Below are positions 16,980 to 26,401 of a stretch of DNA of 64,000 nucleotides, piece by piece. Every line of letters starts with the position of its first letter. The first letter of the stretch is position 1. The stretch covers positions 8,410,699-8,474,698 of the forward strand of contig NZ_CP107899.1 of NCBI RefSeq assembly GCF_036013915.1. Reading direction: 5' to 3'. The notes under the pieces are model-generated. The model saw only the letters and a list, made by a program, of their open reading frames with translations. It ran no database searches and was not told the DNA's origin. Origin of the DNA: Streptomyces sp. NBC_00464. GTDB lineage: Bacteria > Actinomycetota > Actinomycetes > Streptomycetales > Streptomycetaceae. Position numbers and translations under genes: made by a program.

Positions 16980-19130
16980 ATGGGGCGCATGCGGCAGGAC
17001 TGGGAGCCGGAAGACCTGATCGAGGTCTGGACGCTGCTCGAAGACGACATGAAGAAGGTACGGAACAAGTCCGGGGCGACCCGGTTGGGATTTGCGCTGT
17101 TGCTCAAGTTCTTCGAGGTGGAGGCCCGGTTCCCGGAGTCCGCCAAGGAGATGCCCGCGGCGGCGGTGGAGTACGTGGCCCAGCAGGTGAAGGTCCCCGC
17201 CGAGGCGTGGGACGCCTACGACTGGCAGGGCGACCGGATCAAGCGGCACCGCAAGGAGATCCGGGAGGCGTATGGGTTCCGGGCGAACACCGAGGAGGAC
17301 CAGGAGCGGCTGGCCGAGTGGCTGGCCGCTGAGCTGTGTCCGGTGGAGCTGTCGCGGGATCGGCTGGCGGCAGCGGTGGTGGCACGCTGCCGTAACGACC
17401 ACATCGAGCCGCCGGCCCCAGGCCGGGTCGGGCGGCTGGTGGGCAAGGCGGTCAAGGACTTCGAGGCCCAGTTCTGCCGCAGCAGGATGGAGCGGATCTC
17501 ACACGCGACGCGGTCGCGCCTGGAGGACCTGGTCGCCGGCAGCCACGACGAGACGGGCGAGGGAGCGGACGGCCATGATGCGGTGTCGGCCGGCGGGCGT
17601 TCGCACTTCGCCGAGCTGAAGGCCGACCCGGGGGCGCCGGGCCTGGAGAGCCTGCTGGCGGAGGTGAACAAGCTTCAGCGGGTGCGGCGGCTGGAGCTGC
17701 CCGCGGACTTGTTCGCGGACGTGTCGGAGAAGCTGGTGGACGCGTGGCGGGCGCGGGCGTCGAAGGAGTACCCGGCGAACCTGGAGCGGATGAAGCCGCC
17801 GCGGCGCCTGACGCTACTGGCCGCGCTGTGTCATGTGCGGCAGACGGAGATCACCGACTCGCTGGTGGACCTGTTCATCCAGCTCGTGCTGAAGATCAAC
17901 ACCCGGGCGGAGCGGAAGGTCGACAAGGAGCTGAACGCCGAGCTGAAGAAGGTCCGGGGCAAGGAGGGGATGCTGCTGCGGGTCGCGGAGGCGGCGCTGT
18001 CCGAGCCGTCCGGCACCGTGCGGCGGGTGATCTATCCGGTGGTCGGCGGGGAGAAGACGCTGAAGGCGCTGGCAGCGGAGGCCGCGGCGAACGAGGCCCG
18101 CTACAAGGCGAGGGTCCGCACGGTGCTGCGGTCGTCGTACTCGGCGCACTGGCGCCGGATGCTCTCGCCGCTGCTGGGCGCGCTGGAGCTGAAGTGCAAC
18201 AACACTGCCTACCGGCCGGTGATGGACGCTATCGATCTGCTCCAGCGCTACCTGGACCAGCCGCTGAAGGAGGGCGCGTTCTTCGATCCGGCGGAGAGCG
18301 TGCCGCTCGCGGGGGTGGTGCCCGAGCACTGGCGGGCGGCGGTGGTGGACGACAAGGGCCGTGTCGAGCGCATCCCGTACGAGCTGTGCGTGCTGGTCGC
18401 TTTGCGGGACGCGGTGCGGCGCCGGGAGATTTGGGTGGTGGGGGCGAACCGGTGGCGTAACCCGGAGGACGACCTGCCGGCGGACTTCGAGGACAACCGG
18501 GACGTGCACTACGCCGCGCTGGGCCAGCCGCAGGACGCCGGGGAGTTCATCGCCGCCCTGCAAGGCAAGCTCCGCACCTCGCTGGACCGCTTCGAGCAGG
18601 CGCTGGCGGAGGGCACGACCGGCGGGGTGGCGATCGTCAAGAAGCACGGCGAGCCGTGGATCAGGGTCTCCCCACGCGACAAGCTGGAGGAGCCCGAGAG
18701 CCTGGTGGCCATCAAGGGCGAGATCGAGCGGCGCTGGGGCACCATCGACCTGCTGGACATCCTGAAATACGCCGAGTTCGACACGGACTTCATCGCCGAG
18801 TTCACCTCGGTCGCCACCAGAGAGATGCTGTCCAAGGATGTGCTGCGGCGCCGGCTGCTGCTGGTCCTGTTCGGTCTGGGCACGAACATGGGGATCAAGC
18901 GGGTCGCGGTGACGGGCAAGCACGGCGAGTCGGAGGCGACGCTGCGGCGGGTGCGGCACCTCTTCGTCAACCGCGCCAACATGCGCGCGGCCTTGCGCAA
19001 GCTGGTGAACGCCACCTTCGCCGTCCGCGATGAGATGTGGTGGGGCACGGGCACTGCGTGCGCCTCCGACAGCCGCAAGTTCGGCGCATGGTCCAGCAAC
19101 CTGATGACCGAGTGGCACCAGCGCTACCGA
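16980..19130 (+). pseudogene. tnpA: Tn3-family transposase tnpA, N-terminal two thirds
   Basis: Encodes MGRMRQDWEPEDLIEVWTLL (DUF4158-type DNA-binding start) through the long helical body to WWGTGTACASDSRKFGAWSS NLMTEWHQRYR. The Asp in CASDSRKF is the first DDE residue. The frame then runs into unrelated sequence and stops at 19175. Homology resumes in frame-compatible form at 24891. Together the halves total about 1,015 codons, the normal Tn3 TnpA size. An alternative start is ATG 16989. Confidence 0.9.
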
Positions 19131-19281
19131 ACTGGAGTAGGAGCGGGTTCCCCGGAGCTCTCCCTCGCCGCGTAGCCGCATCTCAGCAGCTCAACCACCA
19201 ACCGCAGTCCGAACGCCAGCCGTACGGGATTCCGCCAGTTTCACCAGGATTCATGGAGAGATTCGTGTAATCTGCCGTGCT

Positions 19282-20475
19282 GTGGTGGATTCCAGGACAC
19301 GCCTGCTGTCCGTCGTACGGCCCCGCGGGGGTGGCGACGCCGAGGACCCTACCGAGGAGCCGGTGCTGGAGCCGGACCTGGCCGACATCGTCACGCTGCA
19401 GCGGCGCCAGTCGGCCGCCCTCACCGATGGGGACGAGGAGTCGTTCTTCCTGGACACCGTCGCCGAGTACCAGTGGGCCCGGGACGCGGCCGGGCTGGCG
19501 GTCACGACGCTGGACCGGCTGGTCAAGCCGGTCATCGAGATCTGCCAGCACTACGGCCTGGTGCCATGGCGGCTCACCCCTCGGCAGGTCGACCGGTACT
19601 TCGCCGGGCCGGGCAAGCGCGGCCGCTCCACGGTCCGGCAGAAGATGAATCAGATCGACCACTACTTCGCGTTCCTCGAACAGCGCTATGCCGGAGAGAT
19701 CGCCCGCCGGTTCGGGGCGGCTGTCGAGTCGCCCATCGACCCGTTCAACCGGCCGAAGCACCGCGGGGACTTCGGGCTGCGGGTGCCACCGTCACACCGG
19801 GCCACCCGGGAGTTCTTCGCCGGTTGGCGCAACTCGTTGGAAGACGCGCGTAAGCCCGTCATCGCCCGCCGCGACTACGTGATGGGCAAGCTCACCTACA
19901 TCTCTGGAGTGCGGGCCGCCGAACTGTGCGGCGTGTGCATCGGAGACGTCCACTGGGAGTCCGGGCAGTGGGGCCGCTTCCTCGTCAACGGCAAAGGCGC
20001 CCACGGTTCCGGTCCCCGGCAGCGGGAGGCATACCTGTTCCAGGAGGGCCGCGACCTCCTGTGGTGGTACATCGAGGAGGTCCGGGGCGAGTTCAGCGAC
20101 GACCCGGAGGACCCGAGGGCACCGTTGTTCCCTTCCGAACGCCTGCCGCCGGCGGTCGCGGCGCTGAACGTGCCGACGCCGGGCATCGCGGTGACGCCGT
20201 CGACCTTCCGCAAGGCGCTGAAGACGGCCGGGCAGCGGTTCCTCACCGGCCCGGTCACCCATCTTCACCCCCACCTGCTAAGACATGCTTGCGCGACCCA
20301 CAACTATGAGCGCGGGATGTCGCTGTGGGAGGTGCAGAAAATGCTCGGACACGACCGGCCAACGACCACGGTTTCGTACCTCGCGACCGCTCACGCGGAT
20401 CCTGAGGTGGCGAGCCTGGCCGCCTCCGGGCGGGCCGTGCAGCGACTGGTGATGGACAAGGGGAATCTGCGGTGA
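19282..20475 (+). CDS. Tyrosine recombinase (TnpA-like, element-encoded)
   Basis: A 397-residue enzyme starting with GTG at 19282. A core-binding domain (LVKPVIEICQHYGLVPWRLT...; KMNQIDHYFAFLEQRY) is followed by the catalytic domain with Arg in YISGVRAAELCGVCIGDVHW, HLLRHACATHNYERG (HxxR), LGHDRPTTTVSYLATAH (His and Tyr nucleophile). All five catalytic positions are intact. It probably integrates the nested element. Its stop overlaps the next start (GTGA). Confidence 0.88.
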   Translation: MVDSRTRLLSVVRPRGGGDAEDPTEEPVLEPDLADIVTLQRRQSAALTDGDEESFFLDTVAEYQWARDAAGLAVTTLDRLVKPVIEICQHYGLVPWRLTPRQVDRYFAGPGKRGRSTVRQKMNQIDHYFAFLEQRYAGEIARRFGAAVESPIDPFNRPKHRGDFGLRVPPSHRATREFFAGWRNSLEDARKPVIARRDYVMGKLTYISGVRAAELCGVCIGDVHWESGQWGRFLVNGKGAHGSGPRQREAYLFQEGRDLLWWYIEEVRGEFSDDPEDPRAPLFPSERLPPAVAALNVPTPGIAVTPSTFRKALKTAGQRFLTGPVTHLHPHLLRHACATHNYERGMSLWEVQKMLGHDRPTTTVSYLATAHADPEVASLAASGRAVQRLVMDKGNLR

Positions 20476-20819
20476 AGTGGAATCTGCGCTGGGCAGCGGC
20501 CAAGCGTGACATCTGGCGGCCCAGCGACCTACTGGCCGCGTTCCAACAGGTCGGCTTCAACCCGTCGTTGAGCAAGGTCGCCGCCCTGTGGGGCGGCAAG
20601 CCGATCTCGGTGAGGCTGGACGACCTGGACAAGATGTGCGCCGCGCTGAACTGCACGGTCGCCGACCTGCTGGAGGCCGAGCCGCTGGCCGCCGCCGACG
20701 GAGACGAGCGGGAAACCGGCAAACGGGCGGTGGGGGCCGAGGATGGAGCGGTCCGACCGGTCCGACCGATCCCACGCAAGGGCCAGGGCCGCTCGCGCCG
20801 GTCGCTGCCGCCGAACTGA
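20472..20819 (+). CDS. XRE/Cro-type HTH protein of the recombinase operon
   Basis: A 115-residue protein. The N-terminal region (WRPSDLLAAFQQVGFNPSLS; KVAALWGGKPISVRLDDLDK; MCAALNCTVADLLEAEP) fits the compact Cro/C1 fold seen in YozG-like regulators. The tail is basic. GTG start overlaps the upstream stop, and the next gene begins five bases after its own stop. By position it is the counterpart of TnpC, a regulator or accessory factor of recombination. Confidence 0.75.
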   Translation: MKWNLRWAAAKRDIWRPSDLLAAFQQVGFNPSLSKVAALWGGKPISVRLDDLDKMCAALNCTVADLLEAEPLAAADGDERETGKRAVGAEDGAVRPVRPIPRKGQGRSRRSLPPN

Positions 20820-20823
20820 CGCC

Positions 20824-23136
20824 GTGGCGCGACGGAAGACATGGCCCGTCGGGCAGTGCCGGATCTGCCTGGGCTGGGGCGAGAAGCCGCAGTACGCCGA
20901 CTGCACCGCCTGCTCGTCCTGGCGGCATCTGCATCCCGAGCAGGCACCCTGTCGCCGCTGCGGGCACGCCGGCCACCTCAACACCGATGGGCTGTGCCGT
21001 CTGTGTCTGCAGGTCATCCGGACTTTCGACGCCGAATGGATTGCCGACCCTGTCGCCGGGCGGCCGTGCCAGCTCGCGCTGATCCTGCCCGGCATCCGTC
21101 TGCCCAGGTCACAGCCGATCGACCGCCCGCTGAAAGGGCGGCCGCGCGACGCGAGCCGGCCGCGGTCCTGGCTGGACCGTCAGCGGATCGCGTCGGCCGA
21201 GCCGAGCGACGACCCGCGCGTGTGCCCACCGGCCGTAAGCGGCCAGCTCCTCCTGTTCCGCCCGCGTCGACACCTCGCCCAGGAGCATGTCCGGCGCATC
21301 CGCGACCGGGACTTCGCCGACTACGACCGCCTGCAGGCCATCGCCATCGCCCAGGCCGCTGAGCAGGGCTTCAGCAAGGCGTGGTGGCGGGCGGCCTGCT
21401 GGATGATCCGGCTGGCCCTGGCCGTCCGGGACTCCGACGGCGAGGACCTGGTCGCCGAGGAAGTCCTCGACGATCTGCCCCGCAGCCAGAACGCGGTCGC
21501 CGACATCCTGCGCGAGGCCGGTCTTCTCCGCCCCCGCCTTCGCCGTCGGCCCATCATCCCGCCCAAGCTGCACCGCAGCTGCCGGCACTGCGACTGCTGG
21601 GGCTTTCGCTCTGTCTGCTCGGGCTGCAGCAGCTGGAGCACGTGGCCAGGCAGGCACCCGGTCGGCGACTGCGGTCGCTGCGGACGCCGAAGCGTCCCGC
21701 TGCTGAACGGCATCTGCCGGGCCTGCTGTCTCCACATCGATCAGCACGGCCCCGACGCACGAAAAGAGACATGGACCCAACTGTGGTTCGGCGGTGACCT
21801 CGCACCAAGGCTGGCAATCCGCCCTGGGGCTCTCGGCTACGACGCACCGCATCACAGGGCCCGGCAACGAGCCGCCGCCGCGCGCCCGCCCGCACCATCC
21901 ATCTCGCCGCACCTGGTCAACCCGGCCCAGACCGCGCTGTTCGACGCCCGGCGCGACTGGACCTGCATCACCGTCGGCGAGCTGGACCGCCTGCCTTCCC
22001 TCACCCCTGCCGCCGAAGCCCTGCTCGACGACTTCCGGCACCACGCGAAACAGCAGGGCTGGGACGAACAAGTATGGCGTCTCGCCGCCCGCAGCCTCCG
22101 CATCCTGCTGGCCCGCCTCGGCGCCGACGCCCTCATCCACGAGGCTGACATCCGGTCCTTGCCCGCCGACCGGCCCGGCACCAGCGCACGACGGATCCTG
22201 CAGTTCCTCACCCGCCACGGTCTGGTCGTTCCCGACCCCGCCCGGCAAGTCGACATCCACCAGCGGGCCATCGACCAGCGCATCCAGACATTCCCCGAGG
22301 ACATCGCGGACGAACTCCGCAGCTGGGTCCTTGTCTTGCGCGGCGAAGGCCGCCGCGAACACCCCGCGATGCCGTTCGAGACGATCCGCAAGTACCTCGG
22401 CTACCTCCACCCGGTCCTGACGGACTGGGCCACCCGCGTCACCAGCCTGCGCGAGATCACCAAGGACGACATCCGGGACGCCCTCGCCCAGCGGCCCGGA
22501 CCGACCGGCCGAGATCTCCTCAGCGCACTGCGCAGCCTCTTCCAAGCCCTCAAGCAGGAACGGCTGATCTTCCGCGACCCCACCCGCGGGACCTCGCTGT
22601 CCACCAGCGAACGCCTGCCCGTCCCCATCCCCACCGACCGGCTCCGCGGCCTGATCGACCGAGCCGGCACACCGATGGCCAAGCTCGTCGTCGCGCTCGT
22701 CGCCATCCACGGGCTCGGCCGACGTGAGACCCGCTGCCTCCTCCTGGCCGATCTCGACCTCGCTCGCGGTCGTCTGACGGTCCGGCGGGGCCTGCCGCAC
22801 ACCGTCTACCTGGATGAGCTCACGCACGCCCTCGCCGCCGACTGGGTCCGCGGCCGCCACCGGCGCTGGCCCCTGACGGCCAACCTCTACCTGCTGGTCA
22901 GTCAGCAGACCGTGGCCGACGACCGGCTACCGCCCGTCTCCACCATGGTCATGAACGACATCTTCCGGCCGCTCGGCCTGACTCTGTCCAAGCTCCGCCA
23001 GGATCGCATCCTCGACGAAGCCCGCCAGACCGCCGACCCCGTCCACCTCATGCGCGTCTTCGGCATCGCCGCCGAGACCGCGATGAAGTACATCTACACC
23101 GCCCACCCCGAACGCCGGTCCAGCCTCTGGCGATGA
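20824..23136 (+). CDS. Large zinc-finger recombinase-like protein (TnpB-position)
   Basis: A 770-residue protein with GTG at 20824 chosen because it follows the previous stop closely; the open frame extends further upstream inside that gene. The N-terminal part has several CxxC pairs (CRICLGWGEKPQYADCTACS; CRRCGHAGHLNTDGLCRLC), and a second Cys cluster lies near residue 285 (CRHCDCWGFRSVCSGCSSW). The C-terminal 350 residues look like a derived tyrosine recombinase: Arg in IHGLGRRETRCLLLADLDLA, a basic segment (LSKLRQDRILDEARQ) in place of HxxR, and a final MKYIYTAHPER with a candidate Tyr. The exact catalytic set is incomplete by eye, so it may be a partner rather than an active recombinase. 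Confidence 0.7.
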   Translation: MARRKTWPVGQCRICLGWGEKPQYADCTACSSWRHLHPEQAPCRRCGHAGHLNTDGLCRLCLQVIRTFDAEWIADPVAGRPCQLALILPGIRLPRSQPIDRPLKGRPRDASRPRSWLDRQRIASAEPSDDPRVCPPAVSGQLLLFRPRRHLAQEHVRRIRDRDFADYDRLQAIAIAQAAEQGFSKAWWRAACWMIRLALAVRDSDGEDLVAEEVLDDLPRSQNAVADILREAGLLRPRLRRRPIIPPKLHRSCRHCDCWGFRSVCSGCSSWSTWPGRHPVGDCGRCGRRSVPLLNGICRACCLHIDQHGPDARKETWTQLWFGGDLAPRLAIRPGALGYDAPHHRARQRAAAARPPAPSISPHLVNPAQTALFDARRDWTCITVGELDRLPSLTPAAEALLDDFRHHAKQQGWDEQVWRLAARSLRILLARLGADALIHEADIRSLPADRPGTSARRILQFLTRHGLVVPDPARQVDIHQRAIDQRIQTFPEDIADELRSWVLVLRGEGRREHPAMPFETIRKYLGYLHPVLTDWATRVTSLREITKDDIRDALAQRPGPTGRDLLSALRSLFQALKQERLIFRDPTRGTSLSTSERLPVPIPTDRLRGLIDRAGTPMAKLVVALVAIHGLGRRETRCLLLADLDLARGRLTVRRGLPHTVYLDELTHALAADWVRGRHRRWPLTANLYLLVSQQTVADDRLPPVSTMVMNDIFRPLGLTLSKLRQDRILDEARQTADPVHLMRVFGIAAETAMKYIYTAHPERRSSLWR

Positions 23137-23293
23137 CAGGGCAACCGATGAAATGCGGGTCGCCGGGTGACGGAATGCGTGGAGCGGTCACCGGGGCGAG
23201 CTGCACCGCGAGCCCGTCGGCGCTCCTTTGCGCGGCGTCTTGATGTGCTCCGCAGGCAGGGACCGGCGTCGACGGTCTGTCCACCCACCGGCC

Positions 23294-23315
23294 AAATGTG
23301 ATCTGCGCCACATTT
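23294..23315. promoter_or_regulatory. Operator-like dyad
   Basis: AAATGTG (23294-23300) and CACATTT (23309-23315) are perfect inverted arms around 8 bp, in an AT-richer patch about 70 bp before the next gene. It could bind the element's HTH protein. The rest of the 250-bp gap shows nothing else. Confidence 0.35.
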
Positions 23316-23387
23316 TCCTTCGCGTTGCCGTTGGACCCCGGTCGGGGGCCTCAAGGAGTGAAGGCACCTCTAACGAAGGGTTCTCTG

Positions 23388-24461
23388 ATGGCACACAACA
23401 AGTTGACGAAGTCCCAGACCAGGCTCGCGGTCCTGGTCACCGTCCGGCATGAAGGGATGCCCGCGGCCAAGGGCACAGGCGCGGCGCGGGCTGCGCTCCG
23501 GTGGCTGATGGGCCGTCCGATGCAGCAGCACCGGTCGGTGGCCAGGCGGGCGGGACTGCAGACGGACAGCGTCGCGACCCGGCTCGTGGTGATCCCCGAC
23601 AGCGCATCGCTGCGCAAGCACTACGGCTCCGATCGCGTCCCCTTCATCATCGGAGCGTCCGTGCCGGCCGAAGCCGTGCAGCTCGTCCGGCGGTGTCAGA
23701 ACCTGATGCGGGCGGATTTGGTCAGGACGCTGCCGTTCAAGCGGCCGCTCACCCTGCTGCCGAGCGAGTACATCTACGGCAAGTTGGCACCGCTTGCGAA
23801 CCAGTGGCCGGTTCCTGTGGGCACTTGCGATGCCTACAAGGAGGCGCACGACGCGATGGTCGCCTACGTCATGAACGGCGACGAGGAGAAGGCCATGGAC
23901 TTCGCCAAGAAGTGGCAGTTGACCATTCACAGGCGCTCGGCGGTCCTGAACGGCCTGCTGGGGATTAGGTGGGACGGAGTCGAGCTGTTCAACAACGACC
24001 GTGTGATCGCTGCACTCAACCGGCAGGTGAGGACCGAGCGGAACAACCTTCTACCGCTGTATGCGCGAAAGCTGGAGTATCGGCACATCGACTGCCTGGA
24101 CGATCCGGGCGCGGAGAGCAAGACCAGAAGCACACGCGGTATGAGCAGGCGGCGGACCGCGACCCGGCGCAATCCGGTTGAGGACCACGCGATGTACAGC
24201 CAGCCTTTCGGACATCACCCATGTCTGGATGCCCTGCTGGTCGACTTCAATCCCGAAGAGGCGCGCACTGTCGCCATGTACGTGTTCAGCAACACCAACG
24301 CGGATTGGCACGACGCCGCGCTACTGGCACAGGCGAAGAACCCGAAGCAGTTTGGCGAACGGGTGCGGCGCAAGTTCCTGCGTGCGATGCAGAAGCACCG
24401 TACGACGGCGAACCCCGCCGCGTGCCAGCATGGCGCCGTGGCCGACGAGACTGGAGTCTGA
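23388..24461 (+). CDS. Cargo protein of unknown function (nested element)
   Basis: A 357-residue soluble basic protein with ATG 23388 behind GAAGGG. Segments: a Lys/Arg-rich N-terminus (MAHNKLTKSQTRLAVLVTVR), a central helical part (GDEEKAMDFAKKWQLTIHRR), a very basic linker (TRSTRGMSRRRTATRRN) and a C-terminal domain (YSQPFGHHPCLDALLVDFNP; NTNADWHDAALLAQAKNPKQ). No enzyme motif is recognised. The basic stretches suggest nucleic-acid contact. It sits in the cargo position of the nested element and is followed after three bases by a small membrane protein gene, so the two probably work together. Confidence 0.65.
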   Translation: MAHNKLTKSQTRLAVLVTVRHEGMPAAKGTGAARAALRWLMGRPMQQHRSVARRAGLQTDSVATRLVVIPDSASLRKHYGSDRVPFIIGASVPAEAVQLVRRCQNLMRADLVRTLPFKRPLTLLPSEYIYGKLAPLANQWPVPVGTCDAYKEAHDAMVAYVMNGDEEKAMDFAKKWQLTIHRRSAVLNGLLGIRWDGVELFNNDRVIAALNRQVRTERNNLLPLYARKLEYRHIDCLDDPGAESKTRSTRGMSRRRTATRRNPVEDHAMYSQPFGHHPCLDALLVDFNPEEARTVAMYVFSNTNADWHDAALLAQAKNPKQFGERVRRKFLRAMQKHRTTANPAACQHGAVADETGV

Positions 24462-24464
24462 GCC

Positions 24465-24713
24465 ATGCTGAAGCTCATCTCCGAGCTGTCTGTATCAGGG
24501 CTGCCGATCTGGCTGATCGCGGCAATCCTGTTGATCAGCAGCCTAGCGACTCTGGTCCTCGCCTTGGCCAGGGCGCGGGCGAGCATCATTCGGGCGCACG
24601 GCGCATCCGGCCGCACCGTCGCCCTGTTCGAGAGCCGACTCCGCTACAAGCAATGGAAGATCGCGCACCGGGACCGGCAGCGAAAGTGGTCACGGCGCAG
24701 CGCGGACCAGTAG
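24465..24713 (+). CDS. Small single-span membrane protein (cargo partner)
   Basis: An 82-residue protein: one N-proximal membrane helix (LPIWLIAAILLISSLATLVL) and a strongly basic cytoplasmic tail (YKQWKIAHRDRQRKWSRRS). It starts three bases after the preceding cargo gene and so is likely co-transcribed. Single-span proteins beside unknown soluble partners are common in anti-phage cargo, but there is no direct evidence here. Confidence 0.65.
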   Translation: MLKLISELSVSGLPIWLIAAILLISSLATLVLALARARASIIRAHGASGRTVALFESRLRYKQWKIAHRDRQRKWSRRSADQ

Positions 24714-24725
24714 GGCAGGCCTCGG

Positions 24726-24767
24726 CTCCTGCTGCTCGGCACCGTAACTGGTGCCGAGCAGCAGGAG
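24726..24767. terminator. Strong bidirectional terminator at the end of the cargo operon
   Basis: Arms at 24726-24743 and 24750-24767 are perfectly complementary over 18 bp with a 6-base loop GTAACT. It lies 12 bp after the membrane-protein stop and insulates the element from the downstream tnpA half. Confidence 0.85.
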
Positions 24768-24890
24768 GCCACGCGCGGGGCTAGCATGGTTGGCCTGACG
24801 CGAACCCACCCCACCCGAGGCCTCCATGCTCCAACCAGACGCGGGTTCCGCCCCGTTCGCGTCCAGGAATCCACGAACCCGCGCGCTTCG

Positions 24891-25787
24891 GGCCCCGGCG
24901 TGATGATCTACTGGCATGTCGAGCGGAAGTCCGTCTGCATCTACTCACAGCTGAAGTCCTGTTCGGCATCCGAGGTCGCCTCGGTGATCGAGGGCGTGCT
25001 GCGGCACTGCACCGACATGGTCGTTGACCGGCAGTACACCGACACGCACGGCGCCTCCATCGTTGGGTTCGCCTTCGCACACATGCTCGACTTCAAACTG
25101 ATGCCGAGGCTGAAGAACATCGGCTCGGCGAAGCTGTACCGACCCGCGGCCGGGGAGGACGACCAGTGGCCGAACCTGGGCCCGGTGCTCTCCACCAAGA
25201 CGATCGACTGGGACCTGATTGCCCAGCAGTACGACCAGATCGTGAAGTACACCACCGCCCTGCGCCTGGGTACCGCCGAGGCCGAGCAGGTCCTGCGTCG
25301 GTTCACCCGGGGAGGGCCGAAACACCCGACGTACCGGGCGATCGAGGAGCTGGGCCGGGCAGTGAGGACCTCGTTCGTCTGCGACTACCTGGCCGACGTC
25401 GAGACGCGGCAGGAGATCCACGAGGGGTTGCAGGTGGTGGAGAACTGGAACAGCGCGAACAAGGACCTGTTCTACGGCAAGGATGGCGACCTGGCCGGTG
25501 CGGACAAGGAGTCCCAGGAGGTGTCCATGCTCGCGCTGCACCTGCTCCAGTCGGCGCTGGTGCACGTCAACACGCTGCTGATGCAGGAGGTGCTGGCCGA
25601 TCCGAAGTGGGCGGACCAGCTCACCGACGCGGACCGCCGGGCGTTGTCGCCGCTGTTCTGGACGCACGTGAATCCGTACGGCAGGTTCGAGCTCGATATG
25701 GACGGCCGCCTCGATCTCGGTCCTGGCGGAGCTGTCCCCGGCCAGCGGACGCAAGAACCGCAGCCGGCTGCCGCAGCAGCGCTCTGA
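24891..25787 (+). pseudogene. tnpA: Tn3-family transposase tnpA, C-terminal third
   Basis: Continues the DDE domain from the first half: [40 protein letters not shown] (second catalytic Asp), [52 protein letters not shown] and [20 protein letters not shown] (catalytic Glu), ending near [16 protein letters not shown]. The open frame reaches upstream into the nested element (24786), but that part is not transposase. Length with the first half is normal, so the insertion is the only visible lesion. Confidence 0.9.
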
Positions 25788-25960
25788 GGTACTTCCGTCG
25801 GGTCGCAGGGAGGATGGGTCCTTCCCCAGGAGCGCGGTGGGGACGGGAACCTGACCGTCTCGGGTGAGCGTCTCTCGGGTAAAGACGCTGTGTACCCGGC
25901 GTTAGGGCCCTAGCGTCATAGTGCGAATCGCGGGCAGCCAGTGACAGCAGGGGGTTGGGG
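25788..25960. promoter_or_regulatory. Leader region of the effector/STAND operon with two dyads
   Basis: AGCGTCT (25867-25873) and AGACGCT (25883-25889) form a 7-bp dyad. Just after it, CGTTAGGGCCCTAGCG (about 25900-25915) is a 14/16 palindrome. They lie between the transposase stop and the ATG at 25961, where a promoter for the following two genes is expected. Terminator and operator are both possible. Confidence 0.35.
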
Positions 25961-26401
25961 ATGTTGAGTGAGGCGTTGACGGCGTTGGCAGCGGCGGGGG
26001 GCACCGCCGTGGTGCAGGCGGTGGGGACCGATGCGTGGAACGGCCTGCGAGGTCAGGTGGCGCGATGGTTCGGCCGGGGGGACACCGAGCGGGAGCGCCG
26101 AGAGGTGGAGCGGCTGGACAGCAGCGCGGCCGAGCTCGCGGCCGCAGACGACAGTACGGTGGAGCTGGTCCGGGAGCGCCACGAGACCGTGTGGCGGACC
26201 CGCATCGAGACCCTGCTGGGGAACCTGGGCGACGAGCAGCGCGCCCATGCCGCCGACCAGTTGAGGGAGTTGCTGGAGCAGGCCGGGGCGGGGCCGGCTA
26301 GCGACGGTGCGCTGGTGTCCGACAACACGTTCAGTGGGCCGACCGCGTTCCAGGCCGGGAACAACAACCGGCAGGATGTCCGCTTCGGCCCCGAAGCATG
26401 A
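25961..26401 (+). CDS. Putative cell-death effector with C-terminal amyloid (RHIM-like) motif
   Basis: A 146-residue protein with ATG 25961 behind AGGGGG. The N-terminus is Gly/Ala-rich and hydrophobic (EALTALAAAGGTAVVQAVGT), then amphipathic helices (ERERREVERLDSSAAELAAA; RHETVWRTRIETLLGNLGDE). The C-terminus is NTFSGPTAFQAGNNNRQDVR, matching the amyloid signalling pattern F-x-GPTA-x-Q-x-G-x4-Q-x-V-x-F also found at the N-terminus of the next protein. Bacterial effectors with such tails pair with NLR-like ATPases and are thought to be nucleated by the ATPase's copy of the motif; the N-terminal helix could act on membranes as in HeLo/Bell-type domains. Motif match is seen; effector role is inference. 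The last four bases overlap the ATPase gene (ATGA). Confidence 0.7.
   Translation: MLSEALTALAAAGGTAVVQAVGTDAWNGLRGQVARWFGRGDTERERREVERLDSSAAELAAADDSTVELVRERHETVWRTRIETLLGNLGDEQRAHAADQLRELLEQAGAGPASDGALVSDNTFSGPTAFQAGNNNRQDVRFGPEA

Larger units (their letters stand above)
19131..24890 (+). mobile_element. Nested Tn554-like recombinase element inserted in tnpA
   Basis: A 5.76-kb insert separates HQRYR (left) from [13 protein letters not shown] (right) of the Tn3 transposase. It holds a tyrosine recombinase, an HTH protein and a large recombinase-like protein in one coupled operon, then two cargo genes and a strong terminator. No long terminal inverted repeats or target duplication are seen, only GCGGGTTC near both ends in inverted orientation (19143-19150 and 24875-24882). 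The gene trio and the bare ends recall Tn554-type elements (TnpA, TnpB, TnpC). Confidence 0.8.

Noticed and set aside
21109..22860. Minus-strand 583-codon frame
   Set aside because: Shadow of the zinc-finger recombinase-like gene; no recognisable domain.
19143..24882. GCGGGTTC/GAACCCGC as terminal inverted repeats of the nested element
   Set aside because: Only eight bases, at unequal distances from the two junctions, and the same octamer recurs at 24841; too weak to call ends.
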